A stretch of DNA of 64,000 bases from Microbispora siamensis (GTDB lineage Bacteria; Actinomycetota; Actinomycetes; Streptosporangiales; Streptosporangiaceae): assembly GCF_016863095.1 (NCBI RefSeq), contig NZ_BOOF01000018.1:62001-126000 (forward strand). Direction: 5' to 3'. Below, piece after piece: positions 8,724 through 17,043 of this stretch. Within the stretch, counting starts at the first letter, position 1; every line of letters begins with the position of its first letter. Made by a program: the position numbers and the translations under genes. The notes under the pieces are model-generated. The model had not been told where the DNA came from. It was given only the letters and a program-made list of their open reading frames with translations, and searched no databases.

Positions 8724-9464
8724 TCAGGCCCGGGCGGCGCGTTCGATCGCCACTCCCACCCCGTCGAGCAGGTGGTCCAGCCCGACGCGGAAGTCGTCGT
8801 CCGGACCGGGCCCCGCCTGGGGGGCGAACACTCCGGCCTCGACGGCGCGGGCCAGCGCCGGGAACCGGCCGGGGTCGGCGAACTCGGTGAGCAGTGCGGC
8901 GTACGCCCCGTCGGCCCCTTCCTCTGGTTCGGCGGTCACGGACGTCACGAGTTGGGCCGCGCCGCGCACGTAGTGCAGCACCAGCATGACCACCGAGAAC
9001 CGGGCCCGCCAGTCCAGGGGTGTCCCGCCGAGAGTGCGCAGCGCGGCGTCCAGCCAGGCGAGCTGGCCGGGGTCCACCGGCGGAGAGCTCACCAGCTGCA
9101 CGATCCACGGATGCCGCAGGTAGACGCCGAACAGCTCGACGGCCCACCGGGTGAGTGCGCCGCGCCAGTCGGCCGGCGCCGTGCCGAACTCCGGCGGGGG
9201 GCCGGGCGCGGCGTCCAGCATGAACAGCTGCAGGTCGTCCTTGCCCGTTACGTGCCGGTACAGCGACATGGGCGCGCAGCCGAGCCGTTCGGCGAGCCGG
9301 GCCATGGAAAGCGCGGCCAGGCCCTCCTCGTCGGCGAGGGCGATGGCCGCCGCCACGATCCGTTCCAGGCTGAGCGCGGGCGTGCGTCCCCGCCCCTTCG
9401 GCTTGGCCCGCCCCCACAGCACGTTCAGCGCGTGCGGCAGCTCGTCTGCGATGTCGTCCGGCAT
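8724..9464 (-). CDS. TetR-family transcriptional regulator
   Basis: 246 residues. The N-terminal HTH spans about residues 30-80 (SLERIVAAAIALADEEGLAALSMARLAERLGCAPMSLYRHV), followed by a helical ligand domain with a TetR C-terminal pattern. It is divergent from the DUF2306 gene at 9567 with three tandem palindromes in the 100-bp gap, so it most likely represses both itself and that gene. The ATG at 9464 has only a weak ribosome site. Confidence 0.9.
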   Translation of the reverse strand: MPDDIADELPHALNVLWGRAKPKGRGRTPALSLERIVAAAIALADEEGLAALSMARLAERLGCAPMSLYRHVTGKDDLQLFMLDAAPGPPPEFGTAPADWRGALTRWAVELFGVYLRHPWIVQLVSSPPVDPGQLAWLDAALRTLGGTPLDWRARFSVVMLVLHYVRGAAQLVTSVTAEPEEGADGAYAALLTEFADPGRFPALARAVEAGVFAPQAGPGPDDDFRVGLDHLLDGVGVAIERAARA

Positions 9465-9484
9465 TCCAGGAAGCTTACCAGTTT

Positions 9485-9537
9485 GCGTATGGCCTACGCC
9501 TTGCGTATATGGTACGCATTAAGCGTATGGCATACGC
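9485..9537. promoter_or_regulatory. Three tandem TetR operators
   Basis: Three copies of a GCGTAnnGnnTACGC palindrome: GCGTATGGCCTACGC (9485-9499), GCGTATATGGTACGC (9503-9517) and GCGTATGGCATACGC (9523-9537). Start-to-start spacing is 18 and 20 bp, roughly two helical turns, so bound dimers would stack on the same face. They fill the divergent promoter region. Confidence 0.75.
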
Positions 9538-9566
9538 ATCTCTCCGACCGTCCCCCTGGAGCCGTC

Positions 9567-10286
9567 ATGCACACGACGATCGACAGTCCTCCGCCGGTAT
9601 CGGCCCGCCGGCGTCCGTGGTGGCGGCGCCGCTGGACGGTGCCGCTCGGCCTGGTCACGGCCGGGTTCCTCGCCTTCTCGCTGCCGCCGTACCTGACCGG
9701 GAACCCGTCGCTGTCCCGGGTGCCGCAACCGGAGGGGTTCGGCCTGCACTACCCGCTGCTCGTGGCGCACGTGCTGTTCGCCACGGTCGCCATGGTCACC
9801 GCGTTCTTCCAGGTGTGGCCGTGGTTCCGCCGGCGGCACCCGGCATGGCACCGGCGCGCGGGGCGGGTCTACGTGTTCGCCGGGGTGCTGCCGGCCGGGC
9901 TGACCGGCTTGGTCATCGGGGCGCGCACCCCGTTCGGGCCGTTCCTCGCGGTCAGCGACGTGCTCCTCGCCTTGCTGTGGCTCGCCTTCACCGTGAGCGG
10001 CTGGCGCGCTGCCCGCGCCCGCCGATACGCCGACCACCGGCGCTGGATGCTGCGCAGCGCCGTGCTGACCTACTCCATCATCACCAACCGGCTGTGGACC
10101 GGGATCCTGATCATCGCCCTGCCCCCGCTGCAGGACACCGTCTTCCACGGCGACCCCGACCTGATGGCGTGGACGATCTCCGGTCTGTCCGGCTGGCTCG
10201 GCTGGACGATCCCGCTGCTGGCCGTGGAGTGGTACCTGGAGCGCGAAGTGGCCCGCCGCGGCCGCCGCACCGCCCTCGCGACCTGA
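9567..10286 (+). CDS. DUF2306 integral membrane protein
   Basis: 239 residues with a short basic N-terminus and about six membrane segments. HYPLLVAHVLFATVAMVTAFFQ, RRHPAWHRRAGRVYV and YADHRRWMLRSA resemble the conserved His-rich segments of DUF2306 proteins. The function of this family is not known. The conserved membrane histidines suggest heme or metal binding, which is inference. Controlled by the divergent TetR gene through the three operators just upstream. Confidence 0.8.
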   Translation: MHTTIDSPPPVSARRRPWWRRRWTVPLGLVTAGFLAFSLPPYLTGNPSLSRVPQPEGFGLHYPLLVAHVLFATVAMVTAFFQVWPWFRRRHPAWHRRAGRVYVFAGVLPAGLTGLVIGARTPFGPFLAVSDVLLALLWLAFTVSGWRAARARRYADHRRWMLRSAVLTYSIITNRLWTGILIIALPPLQDTVFHGDPDLMAWTISGLSGWLGWTIPLLAVEWYLEREVARRGRRTALAT

Positions 10287-10317
10287 TCCCGGAGGCCGAT
10301 CCCGGAACGACCGCCCG

Positions 10318-10346
10318 CCCCGGAACCGCCGCCGCCGGTTCCGGGG
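10318..10346. terminator. Bidirectional hairpin terminator
   Basis: Perfect 11-bp arms CCCCGGAACCG/CGGTTCCGGGG with a 7-nt loop, between the convergent DUF2306 and serine hydrolase genes. Confidence 0.65.
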
Positions 10347-10417
10347 TGTCCGCGCACCCCGATCTTCGCGCCGACGGCGATCGGCTCGGGGGCGTGCAGG
10401 GTCTGATCAGGCGAGGG

Positions 10418-11662
10418 TCACAGGCCGTAGGACGGGAACAGGTTCGTGGTCGGCCAGGAGGTGACGCTGTCTGCCGCCACGTGCAACGGGTAGTCGATGT
10501 CAGCGGTGTAGTTCTGGCCCAGGGCGTCGTTCCACTGATTGAAGAGCACGACCCAGCTCAGCCCGTCATACCGCCGGACCATGAGGGTGGAGGTGCCGGG
10601 GTACGCCCCGTCGTGCCAGGTGTTCAGGCCGCCGCTGACGGGGCGGACAGACCAGCCCATGCCGTAGTACGAGCCGCTCCAGTCGACGGCGGGCGGGGCG
10701 AACACCTGCGCGATCGTCGACGAGGTGAGCAGGCCGGGCGCGTCGAAGATCGTGGTGAACTTCGCCATGTCGACGGCCGAGGAGAGCCAGGCACCGTGCG
10801 CGGCCATGTTCTCGAGGTTGAACGTCCCGTACGGCATCGGCACCTGAGCCCCGGAGTTGTCCAGCACGGTCGTCCCGCTGTACTGCGAGTAGTAGGCGAT
10901 CTCCGAGGGCCGCCGCAGGCTCTGCGCCGTGCGGCCCTGCGTCATGCGGGTGATCTTCACCGGGGCGAGCACGTTCTGCTGGACGTAGGTCGCGTACGGC
11001 AGGCCGGTGACCTTCTCGATGACCTTGCCGAGCAGCATGTAACCATAGTTCGAGTAGGCGTACCTGTCTCCGGGCTTGAAGTCGAGCTTGTACCTCGACG
11101 TGTAGTCCATGATGTTCGCCTGTGTCACCGGCAGCGGCACCTGGAGCCGGCTGCTGATATTGAAGTCCCACTGGTACATCGGGTCGAACGATACGGAGCG
11201 GTCCCAGCCGCCGAGGTGCTGCAGCAGGTGGAGCACGGTGACGTCACCGAGTCTGGAGTCGACGGCCGTGTTGAGCCCCAGCATCGGCGCCACCGTGGCC
11301 GACAGGCTGAGCCTGCCGTCCTGGACAAGCTTCATGATCGCGGTGGCCGTGACCGGCTTGCTCAGGCTGGCCAGGCGGAACAACGACGTCGGCTGGGCCA
11401 GGACCGGGCCCGACGTGGAGTTGTATCCCCGCGCGAGCACCAGCCTGCCCTGCCGCACCACGGCGAGCGAGGCGTACGAGATGCTCCGCGCCTCCATGAA
11501 GCTTTTCAGTAGGTCGTCGAAGGGCTGTAGCGACGGCGAACTCGAGCCGGTGACCGTCCAGGCGGGAGGAGTGTCGGCCGCGATCGCCGAGCGGGCGGGC
11601 GATGCGGCGGCTCCCACGACGGCGCCCGCGAGCAGGCGCAGAGAATCCCTGCGAGTCAGCAT
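10418..11662 (-). CDS. Exported serine hydrolase, class C beta-lactamase/PBP-like
   Basis: 414 residues. The N-terminus MLTRRDSLRLLAGAVVGAAA has a twin-arginine-like motif and hydrophobic core, so Tat export is likely. The catalytic set of the family is visible: SLSK (Ser99, Lys102), YSN (Tyr203) and a late HDG in WHDGAYPG. Such enzymes act as esterases, peptidases or D-Ala-D-Ala carboxypeptidases rather than resistance enzymes. Substrate unknown. It is monocistronic and convergent with DUF2306. Confidence 0.88.
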   Translation of the reverse strand: MLTRRDSLRLLAGAVVGAAASPARSAIAADTPPAWTVTGSSSPSLQPFDDLLKSFMEARSISYASLAVVRQGRLVLARGYNSTSGPVLAQPTSLFRLASLSKPVTATAIMKLVQDGRLSLSATVAPMLGLNTAVDSRLGDVTVLHLLQHLGGWDRSVSFDPMYQWDFNISSRLQVPLPVTQANIMDYTSRYKLDFKPGDRYAYSNYGYMLLGKVIEKVTGLPYATYVQQNVLAPVKITRMTQGRTAQSLRRPSEIAYYSQYSGTTVLDNSGAQVPMPYGTFNLENMAAHGAWLSSAVDMAKFTTIFDAPGLLTSSTIAQVFAPPAVDWSGSYYGMGWSVRPVSGGLNTWHDGAYPGTSTLMVRRYDGLSWVVLFNQWNDALGQNYTADIDYPLHVAADSVTSWPTTNLFPSYGL

Positions 11663-11842
11663 GAGTCGATCCCCGTTCTCCGGTCTGATGACGCTATGGA
11701 CGACATCAAAGAGCGAAGATCCGGCTTTAGTGTGACATCCGCATTGAGCCCTTTTGATCGTGAGTAGCGGTCGCCCGCAGGTGAGGTCCAGGCCAGGCGG
11801 CCGTGATGCCGATGCCCGACCAGCAAGATGGGGATGAAAGGT

Positions 11843-12019
11843 TCACCGGCGGACCGGCCGCTCAGCCCGCCAGTGGCCGTTGGTGGTGTCCACGGCCTTC
11901 CAGCGGATCTCGCTCGCGTCGCACAGCGGGTTGCGAGCACCCCCATCGTCGTCTTGCGCGGCGAGCAGGACGACATCCTCGTAGGCACGGGGTGGTCCTC
12001 TGATACTGCATTCATCGAA
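11843..12019 (-). pseudogene. 5'-truncated remnant of an unidentified gene
   Basis: In the 469-bp gap 11663-12131 one minus-strand frame reads as real protein with high third-position GC for about 59 codons (FDECSIRGPPRAYEDVV, then residues ending SEIRWKAVDTTNGHW, stop TGA at 11845-11843). No start codon or ribosome site precedes it, and the preceding sequence loses coding character. It looks like the C-terminal scrap of a deleted gene; the family is not recognised. The rest of the gap holds nothing else I can support apart from the promoter region of the hydrolase at 12132. Confidence 0.35.
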
Positions 12020-12131
12020 GTGCGCAGAGCTGAATTTCCGACATCTGCAGGATGCGAGCCTGCGGTGGCACCCATAGCGTCGATGTGACGTCGGAGCCGG
12101 CGTCGACGCCCCCCACGATAGGAACCCCCAC

Positions 12132-13949
12132 GTGCGTCACAAACGTACTGTCCCCGTGCTCGCCTCGGCGGCGCTCCTGTGCGGTGGCCTGGCACCCCTT
12201 GCCATGTCCGCCCCGGCACAGGCCGCCACGATCCCGTCACCGGGTCACGCCGTCTCCCACGAGGAGAACGTGCGGGTCCCCGCCGGAGCGCTGTGGACCG
12301 AGCAGTACTTCCCGTCCTCGGACGGCAGCGATGTCGAGCTGCACGCCGACGTCCTGAGACCCGCCCACCTGCCCTCGGATGCGAAGACGCCGGTCATCCT
12401 GTCCGTCGGCCCGTACTTCGGCCACATCGGGCAGACCGGCAACGACGGCTTCACGGGAACCGGCCCGTCCGCGCGCTTCAACGACCTCATCGAGGGCGCC
12501 GACCTCATGGCGCGCGGGTACACCGTCGTCATGGTCGACCTGCGCGGCTTCGGCGGCTCGACCGGCTGCCTCGACTGGGTCGGCCCCGGCGAGCAGGCCG
12601 ACATCCGGGCCGCGGTCGACTGGGCGGCGAGTCAGCCGTGGTCGACCGGCAAGGTCGGGATGTACGGCAAGTCGTACGACGCGGTGACCGGCCTCGTGGG
12701 CGCGAACCAGGGCCGCCCGGGGCTCGCGGCCGTCGTCGCCTCGGAGCCGCTGTGGGACATGTACAACTACCTCTTCAGCAACGGTGTCCGGCGCCCGAAC
12801 TACCTCGGCACCCCGCGGGCCTACAACGGCATCGCGAGCCTGCCCGGCATGAAGGACGACTCGGACCACTACAAGCAGAACGCCGACTACGAGAAGACCC
12901 ACCCCGAGTGCCTCGCGAACAACCTCAAGGACACCCAGGACCCGGACCGCACCTCCGGCTACTGGAAGGCCCGTGACCTCGCCGCGATGGCGAAGGGATC
13001 GCAGGTGCCGCTCTTCGTCACGCAGGGCTTCATAGAGAACAACACCAAGCCCGAGGACATCCAGCGGTACCTGACGAACCACGCCGGCCCGACGCGAGGC
13101 TGGCTCGGGCAGTGGGAGCACGTCCGCGGCAACGAGACCGACAGCCAGGGCAGGCTCCTCATGGGCCGCGCCGGCTGGTTCGACGAGGTCATGCGCTTCT
13201 ACGACCTGCACCTGAAGGGCGTCGCCCCGTCCGTCGAGGATCCGAACTTCCTCGTCGAGGGCAGCGACGGCGTGTGGCGCGCCCAGGACTCGTGGCCGGT
13301 GGCGAAGCGTGAGACGACGGTCCGCCTCCAGCCCGGCAGCTACGTCGACAACGGCCGCGCGCGGACCGCCGCGCCACAGACGGCCGAGGACGCCGGCGTG
13401 TGGGACATGGAGCACGCGCCTGACCTGCCCACGGGACCGCAGGACCAGGGCTACGGCCCGAAGCCGCGCACGACCGACGACGGCAAGGGCTTCTACTCGT
13501 GGTCCAAGCCGGTCAACAGCGATGTCCGGGTCACCGGCACGCCGCGCGTGTCCTTCACCGCGCAGGGCGAGGGCAACGTCCTGATCCGGATGTGGGACGT
13601 GGCCCCCGACGGGACGGCCGTGATGTTCGACGAGCAGATGTCGCTCGTCAGGACCGGCACGGTCGAGTTCGACCTCAAGTCGACGGAGTGGACCCTGGCG
13701 AAGGGCCACCAGCTCGTCGTCGGCATCGGCACCAACACGACCCGGTCGTGGTCGGACACCCCGTCGAACCAGACGATCACGGTCGGCTCGGCCTCGCTCT
13801 CGCTGGCGCTCGACAACGTCCGGTTCGACACCCCGGCGCAGGGCGACGTCTCGCCGTTCCTCGCCAGCTACCTCCGGTCGTACACCTCGGCGTGGACCGA
13901 CACGGCCCCCGGCAGCTTCCCCCTGAACGTCCCGCAGGGGCAGGGCTGA
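12132..13949 (+). CDS. Secreted CocE/NonD (X-Pro dipeptidyl-peptidase, S15-like) hydrolase
   Basis: 605 residues. Signal peptide MRHKRTVPVLASAALLCGGLA..., with cleavage likely after AQA. The alpha/beta-hydrolase core shows VDLRGFGGSTG and the nucleophile elbow GKSYDA (Ser181). A C-terminal jelly-roll-like region (from about residue 420) is typical of the S15/CocE family. Members cleave X-Pro dipeptides or acyl esters outside the cell. GTG at 12132 follows AGGAA. The elbow is GKSYDA rather than the common GxSYxG, a slight deviation that may alter specificity. Confidence 0.85.
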   Translation: MRHKRTVPVLASAALLCGGLAPLAMSAPAQAATIPSPGHAVSHEENVRVPAGALWTEQYFPSSDGSDVELHADVLRPAHLPSDAKTPVILSVGPYFGHIGQTGNDGFTGTGPSARFNDLIEGADLMARGYTVVMVDLRGFGGSTGCLDWVGPGEQADIRAAVDWAASQPWSTGKVGMYGKSYDAVTGLVGANQGRPGLAAVVASEPLWDMYNYLFSNGVRRPNYLGTPRAYNGIASLPGMKDDSDHYKQNADYEKTHPECLANNLKDTQDPDRTSGYWKARDLAAMAKGSQVPLFVTQGFIENNTKPEDIQRYLTNHAGPTRGWLGQWEHVRGNETDSQGRLLMGRAGWFDEVMRFYDLHLKGVAPSVEDPNFLVEGSDGVWRAQDSWPVAKRETTVRLQPGSYVDNGRARTAAPQTAEDAGVWDMEHAPDLPTGPQDQGYGPKPRTTDDGKGFYSWSKPVNSDVRVTGTPRVSFTAQGEGNVLIRMWDVAPDGTAVMFDEQMSLVRTGTVEFDLKSTEWTLAKGHQLVVGIGTNTTRSWSDTPSNQTITVGSASLSLALDNVRFDTPAQGDVSPFLASYLRSYTSAWTDTAPGSFPLNVPQGQG

Positions 13950-13990
13950 CCCGGACCTGAACGAGCTGCCGGCGGCGAGGCACGCGTCGG

Positions 13991-14009
13991 CGAGGCGACC
14001 ACCGCCTCG
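13991..14009. terminator. Bidirectional hairpin between convergent genes
   Basis: Arms CGAGGCG/CGCCTCG with a 5-nt loop, directly next to the CHAT gene stop. A second nested pair, GCTGCCGGCG (13965-13974) with CGCCGGCAGC (14028-14037), brackets it. Confidence 0.5.
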
Positions 14010-16967
14010 TCAGCCGGCGCCGGCAGCGGCCCGATCACGGCCCGGATCGCGGCCGAAGACCGGGACGGCGCCGACGCCGATGCACACGAAGCCGGCCGCT
14101 GCGGCGGCCGTCCGCGGGTCGTCGCCCCGGACGGCCCGCTGGGCCTCGGCGAGGGCGGCGGCGGGCGTGCGCCCGGCGGCCAGCCGTTCGTGTAAGGCCA
14201 CCATGACGGGGGTCGTCGCCGCGTCGGGGATCGGCAGCACCGAGGCGACGAGCTGGGACGTGCCGCGGGCGAGGAACGCCACGGCGAGGCCCATCAGCTC
14301 GTCGCCGGTGCGGACCACGGAACGACCGCTGTCGCAGGCCGCGAGCACCAGCGTGTGCGGCACCCGCGGTAGCCGTTCCACGTCGTAGGCCATCAGCGGC
14401 CCGTCGGCGAGGGCGATGCCGGAGAACAGCGGGTTCTCCGCCGACAGGTGGCCGTGCGCGGCGAGATGCGCGAGCCCGGCCCGCGACAGGGCGGCCGAGA
14501 CCGCCTCGACCGACGCCGCGGCCCCGGCGAGCACGGTGCCGTCGTGGATCGCGCCGACCGCCGCCGCCTCGGGCCCGGCGGCCGGCAGCCGCGGCCCCGC
14601 CACCGCGACCACCCGTCCCCCGGCCGCGACGCCCGCGCGCCCCAGGGCCGCGCCGCCCCTGCCGTCACCGTCCGTTCCGTCCGCCGACGCGAGGCGGGTC
14701 CGGGCGAGGTGCCACAGTGTCGCGGACGGCGCGACGGTCACGGGCCGTCCCGCGCAGGACGGCAGGAGGGACCACGGCAGGCTGTGCAGCGGTCCGGTGG
14801 GCACCACGATGAGCGGGCGGTCGCCGATCTCGGCCAACGGCCCGAGCAGCAGGGCGTCGAGCCGGGCGGCCGCGGCGTCCAGCAGCGCGGCGGACGCGGC
14901 CAGCAGCTCGGGCCGGGCGTCCGGGCGCGCGCCGCGCCGCACGGCGAACGTCAGCCGCTCGATCAGGTCGGCCGCCTCGGCCGTCGCTCCGAGGCGCCGG
15001 ACGCCCACGCGGCCGTCCACCACGGTGAGCACGTGCAGGTCGGCGCCCCGGCGCACGTACTCGACCAGCGCCCACGGACCGAGCGAGGCGGCGAGGTCCC
15101 GGGGCGTTACCGGGGCCGCGGGCGCGTCGCCGGGAGTGCCGGCGAGTCGGCGGCTGTGGTCGCGGATGCGCCGTTCCAGGTCCGCCTGCCGGGCGAGCAG
15201 CGGGGCGGGCGCCGCCGCCTGACCGGCCAGGTCCCTCGTGACGGAGCGCAGCCGGGCCAGCAGCGCGGTCAGCACCGGGTCGTCGGGCGGACGGACCGGC
15301 GCGGCCGGCAGACGGCTGGCCCGGGCGCGCTCCGACCACTCGAGGAGGCCGTCGGGGCGGCCGGCCTCGAAGGCCACCTCCAGTCCCAGCGCCACCAGGT
15401 CGGCCCGGTGCGCCGCCGCGTGTACCCGCAGGTCGGTGGCCCCCATCGCTGAGGCGTGCTCGTCCAGGACCCGCAGGCCTGTCCGTACGGCGGCGAGCAC
15501 GCCGCGCGCGTCCCCCTCGGCACGCCGTTGAAGCGCCCGCGCGTACCAGCCGCGCGCCCGGACGAGCGCCGGTCCCCGGGACCGGGACGCCGCCGCGGCC
15601 CGGCTCAGGTAGCCGGCGGCCACGTCCGCCGTCCGGGAACGCCCCTCTGCGGCGGGCTCCGCCCCCGCCCGCGCGTCACCAGCGTCTCCGGAGCGGCCGG
15701 GCCCTTCTTCACCCCGCCGGACGCGGCGCTCGGCGGTCACCTGGGCGGCCACGATCGCGGCGTCCAGCGCCGCCGCGGGCCATCCCGCCGCGTCCAGGGT
15801 CGCGACCATGACGTCGATGACCGCCGCCGGGAGGCGCGGCCGGCGGCCGGCGGCGCGCTGGGCGGACAGGGCGGACAGCCGGGCCAGTTCCGCCCACTCC
15901 CGCCGCCCCTGGGCGCGGAAGCGGCGCAGCGCCGCACGGGCGTGGCCCAGCGCGGCGGCCGGATCGCCGGACAGGATCTCGGCCTGTGCGAGCAGCACCT
16001 GCACCTCGGGCACCTTGAGCGAGCGGCGCTCGCGGCGGTAGGCGTCCACCGCGCGGGCGGCGGCCGCCTTCGCCTCGGCCGTGAGCCCCACCGACAGCAG
16101 CAGCTCGGCCCGGTCCTGGTGCAGCGTGCCCAGCTGAGCGCCGTGCGCGCCGATGATGCGCTCGGCCCGGTCGAGGTGGCGCAGCGCGGCCGGTACGTCG
16201 CCCCGCAGCGTCTCCATGAGACCGAGGTTGTTGGCGATCAGGCCGATCGTCAGCGGGCGGCCGAGCTCGCGCGCCAGCGTCTCCGCCTCCAGCAGGTCGC
16301 GTTCGGCCGCGGAAAAGGCGTGCCGGTCGGAGTGGACGAGGGCCCGGTTGATCAGCATCCGCTGCACGCCGAGCAGGTCGGCGTGCCGGCGCAGCACCTG
16401 CAGCGCCACCTCGAACTCGGCGAGCGACTCGTCGAGGCGGCCGATCACGTGCAGCACGATCGCGCGCTGCGCGCGGGCGCGGGCGGCCGCCATGCCGGTC
16501 AGATCCGGCAGGGCGGCGTCGATCTCGCGCAGCGCGGCCTGCGGCCTGCCCCGTTGCAGGATCGCGAAGGCGAGCTTGTACCGCGCCTCGGCGGCCAGGT
16601 CGGCGCGGCCGGCCCGCACACCCCAGGCGGCGGCGCGGCTCAGGTGCCTGACGGCGTTGTCGAGCTCGCCCACGTGCAGGAGCGCGTGGCCCCAGGCGCG
16701 TTCGGCGGTGGACGCCGCCACGGCGTGGCCCGCACGGGCCGCGCGCCGGGCGGCCCTCTCGGCCGTCGGCAGGCCCGAGACGGGGTCGCGGTCGACCGCG
16801 GCCAGCGCCGCCTCGGCCTCGGCGAGCGGCTCATCCGCCGGCTCCGGCGACCCGTCCACGCGCGGCGGGCCGCCGGTGCCGCCGTCGGCGGGAACGGCGG
16901 GAGCGGGTGCTGGAGCGTTCCCGTGGGCCCTTGCGCCCGGCGGCGTTTCCTGCGTTGGATGTATCAC
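14010..16967 (-). CDS. TPR-CHAT caspase-like protease
   Basis: 985 residues. After a Pro/Ala-rich N-terminus, residues about 85-400 form TPR-like helical pairs (for example AAEARYKLAFAILQRGRPQAA). A variable linker follows. The C-terminal CHAT domain (about 640-970) has the catalytic His838 in HLAAHGHL and Cys878 in LVLAACDSG. CHAT proteases are caspase relatives that cleave a partner protein on a signal sensed by repeat domains. GTG at 16967 has GAGGG 7 nt upstream. Only 76 bp separate it from the divergent S8 peptidase/ECF sigma operon, implying shared control. It has no signal peptide, so it is cytoplasmic. Confidence 0.9.
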   Translation of the reverse strand: MIHPTQETPPGARAHGNAPAPAPAVPADGGTGGPPRVDGSPEPADEPLAEAEAALAAVDRDPVSGLPTAERAARRAARAGHAVAASTAERAWGHALLHVGELDNAVRHLSRAAAWGVRAGRADLAAEARYKLAFAILQRGRPQAALREIDAALPDLTGMAAARARAQRAIVLHVIGRLDESLAEFEVALQVLRRHADLLGVQRMLINRALVHSDRHAFSAAERDLLEAETLARELGRPLTIGLIANNLGLMETLRGDVPAALRHLDRAERIIGAHGAQLGTLHQDRAELLLSVGLTAEAKAAAARAVDAYRRERRSLKVPEVQVLLAQAEILSGDPAAALGHARAALRRFRAQGRREWAELARLSALSAQRAAGRRPRLPAAVIDVMVATLDAAGWPAAALDAAIVAAQVTAERRVRRGEEGPGRSGDAGDARAGAEPAAEGRSRTADVAAGYLSRAAAASRSRGPALVRARGWYARALQRRAEGDARGVLAAVRTGLRVLDEHASAMGATDLRVHAAAHRADLVALGLEVAFEAGRPDGLLEWSERARASRLPAAPVRPPDDPVLTALLARLRSVTRDLAGQAAAPAPLLARQADLERRIRDHSRRLAGTPGDAPAAPVTPRDLAASLGPWALVEYVRRGADLHVLTVVDGRVGVRRLGATAEAADLIERLTFAVRRGARPDARPELLAASAALLDAAAARLDALLLGPLAEIGDRPLIVVPTGPLHSLPWSLLPSCAGRPVTVAPSATLWHLARTRLASADGTDGDGRGGAALGRAGVAAGGRVVAVAGPRLPAAGPEAAAVGAIHDGTVLAGAAASVEAVSAALSRAGLAHLAAHGHLSAENPLFSGIALADGPLMAYDVERLPRVPHTLVLAACDSGRSVVRTGDELMGLAVAFLARGTSQLVASVLPIPDAATTPVMVALHERLAAGRTPAAALAEAQRAVRGDDPRTAAAAAGFVCIGVGAVPVFGRDPGRDRAAAGAG

Positions 16968-17043
16968 GGCCAGGCCCTCGTGGCTCCGTCTGAGGAAGTT
17001 CGCGTTCCGGACAAGTCATGACCCCGGGAAGGACACTATCCAG

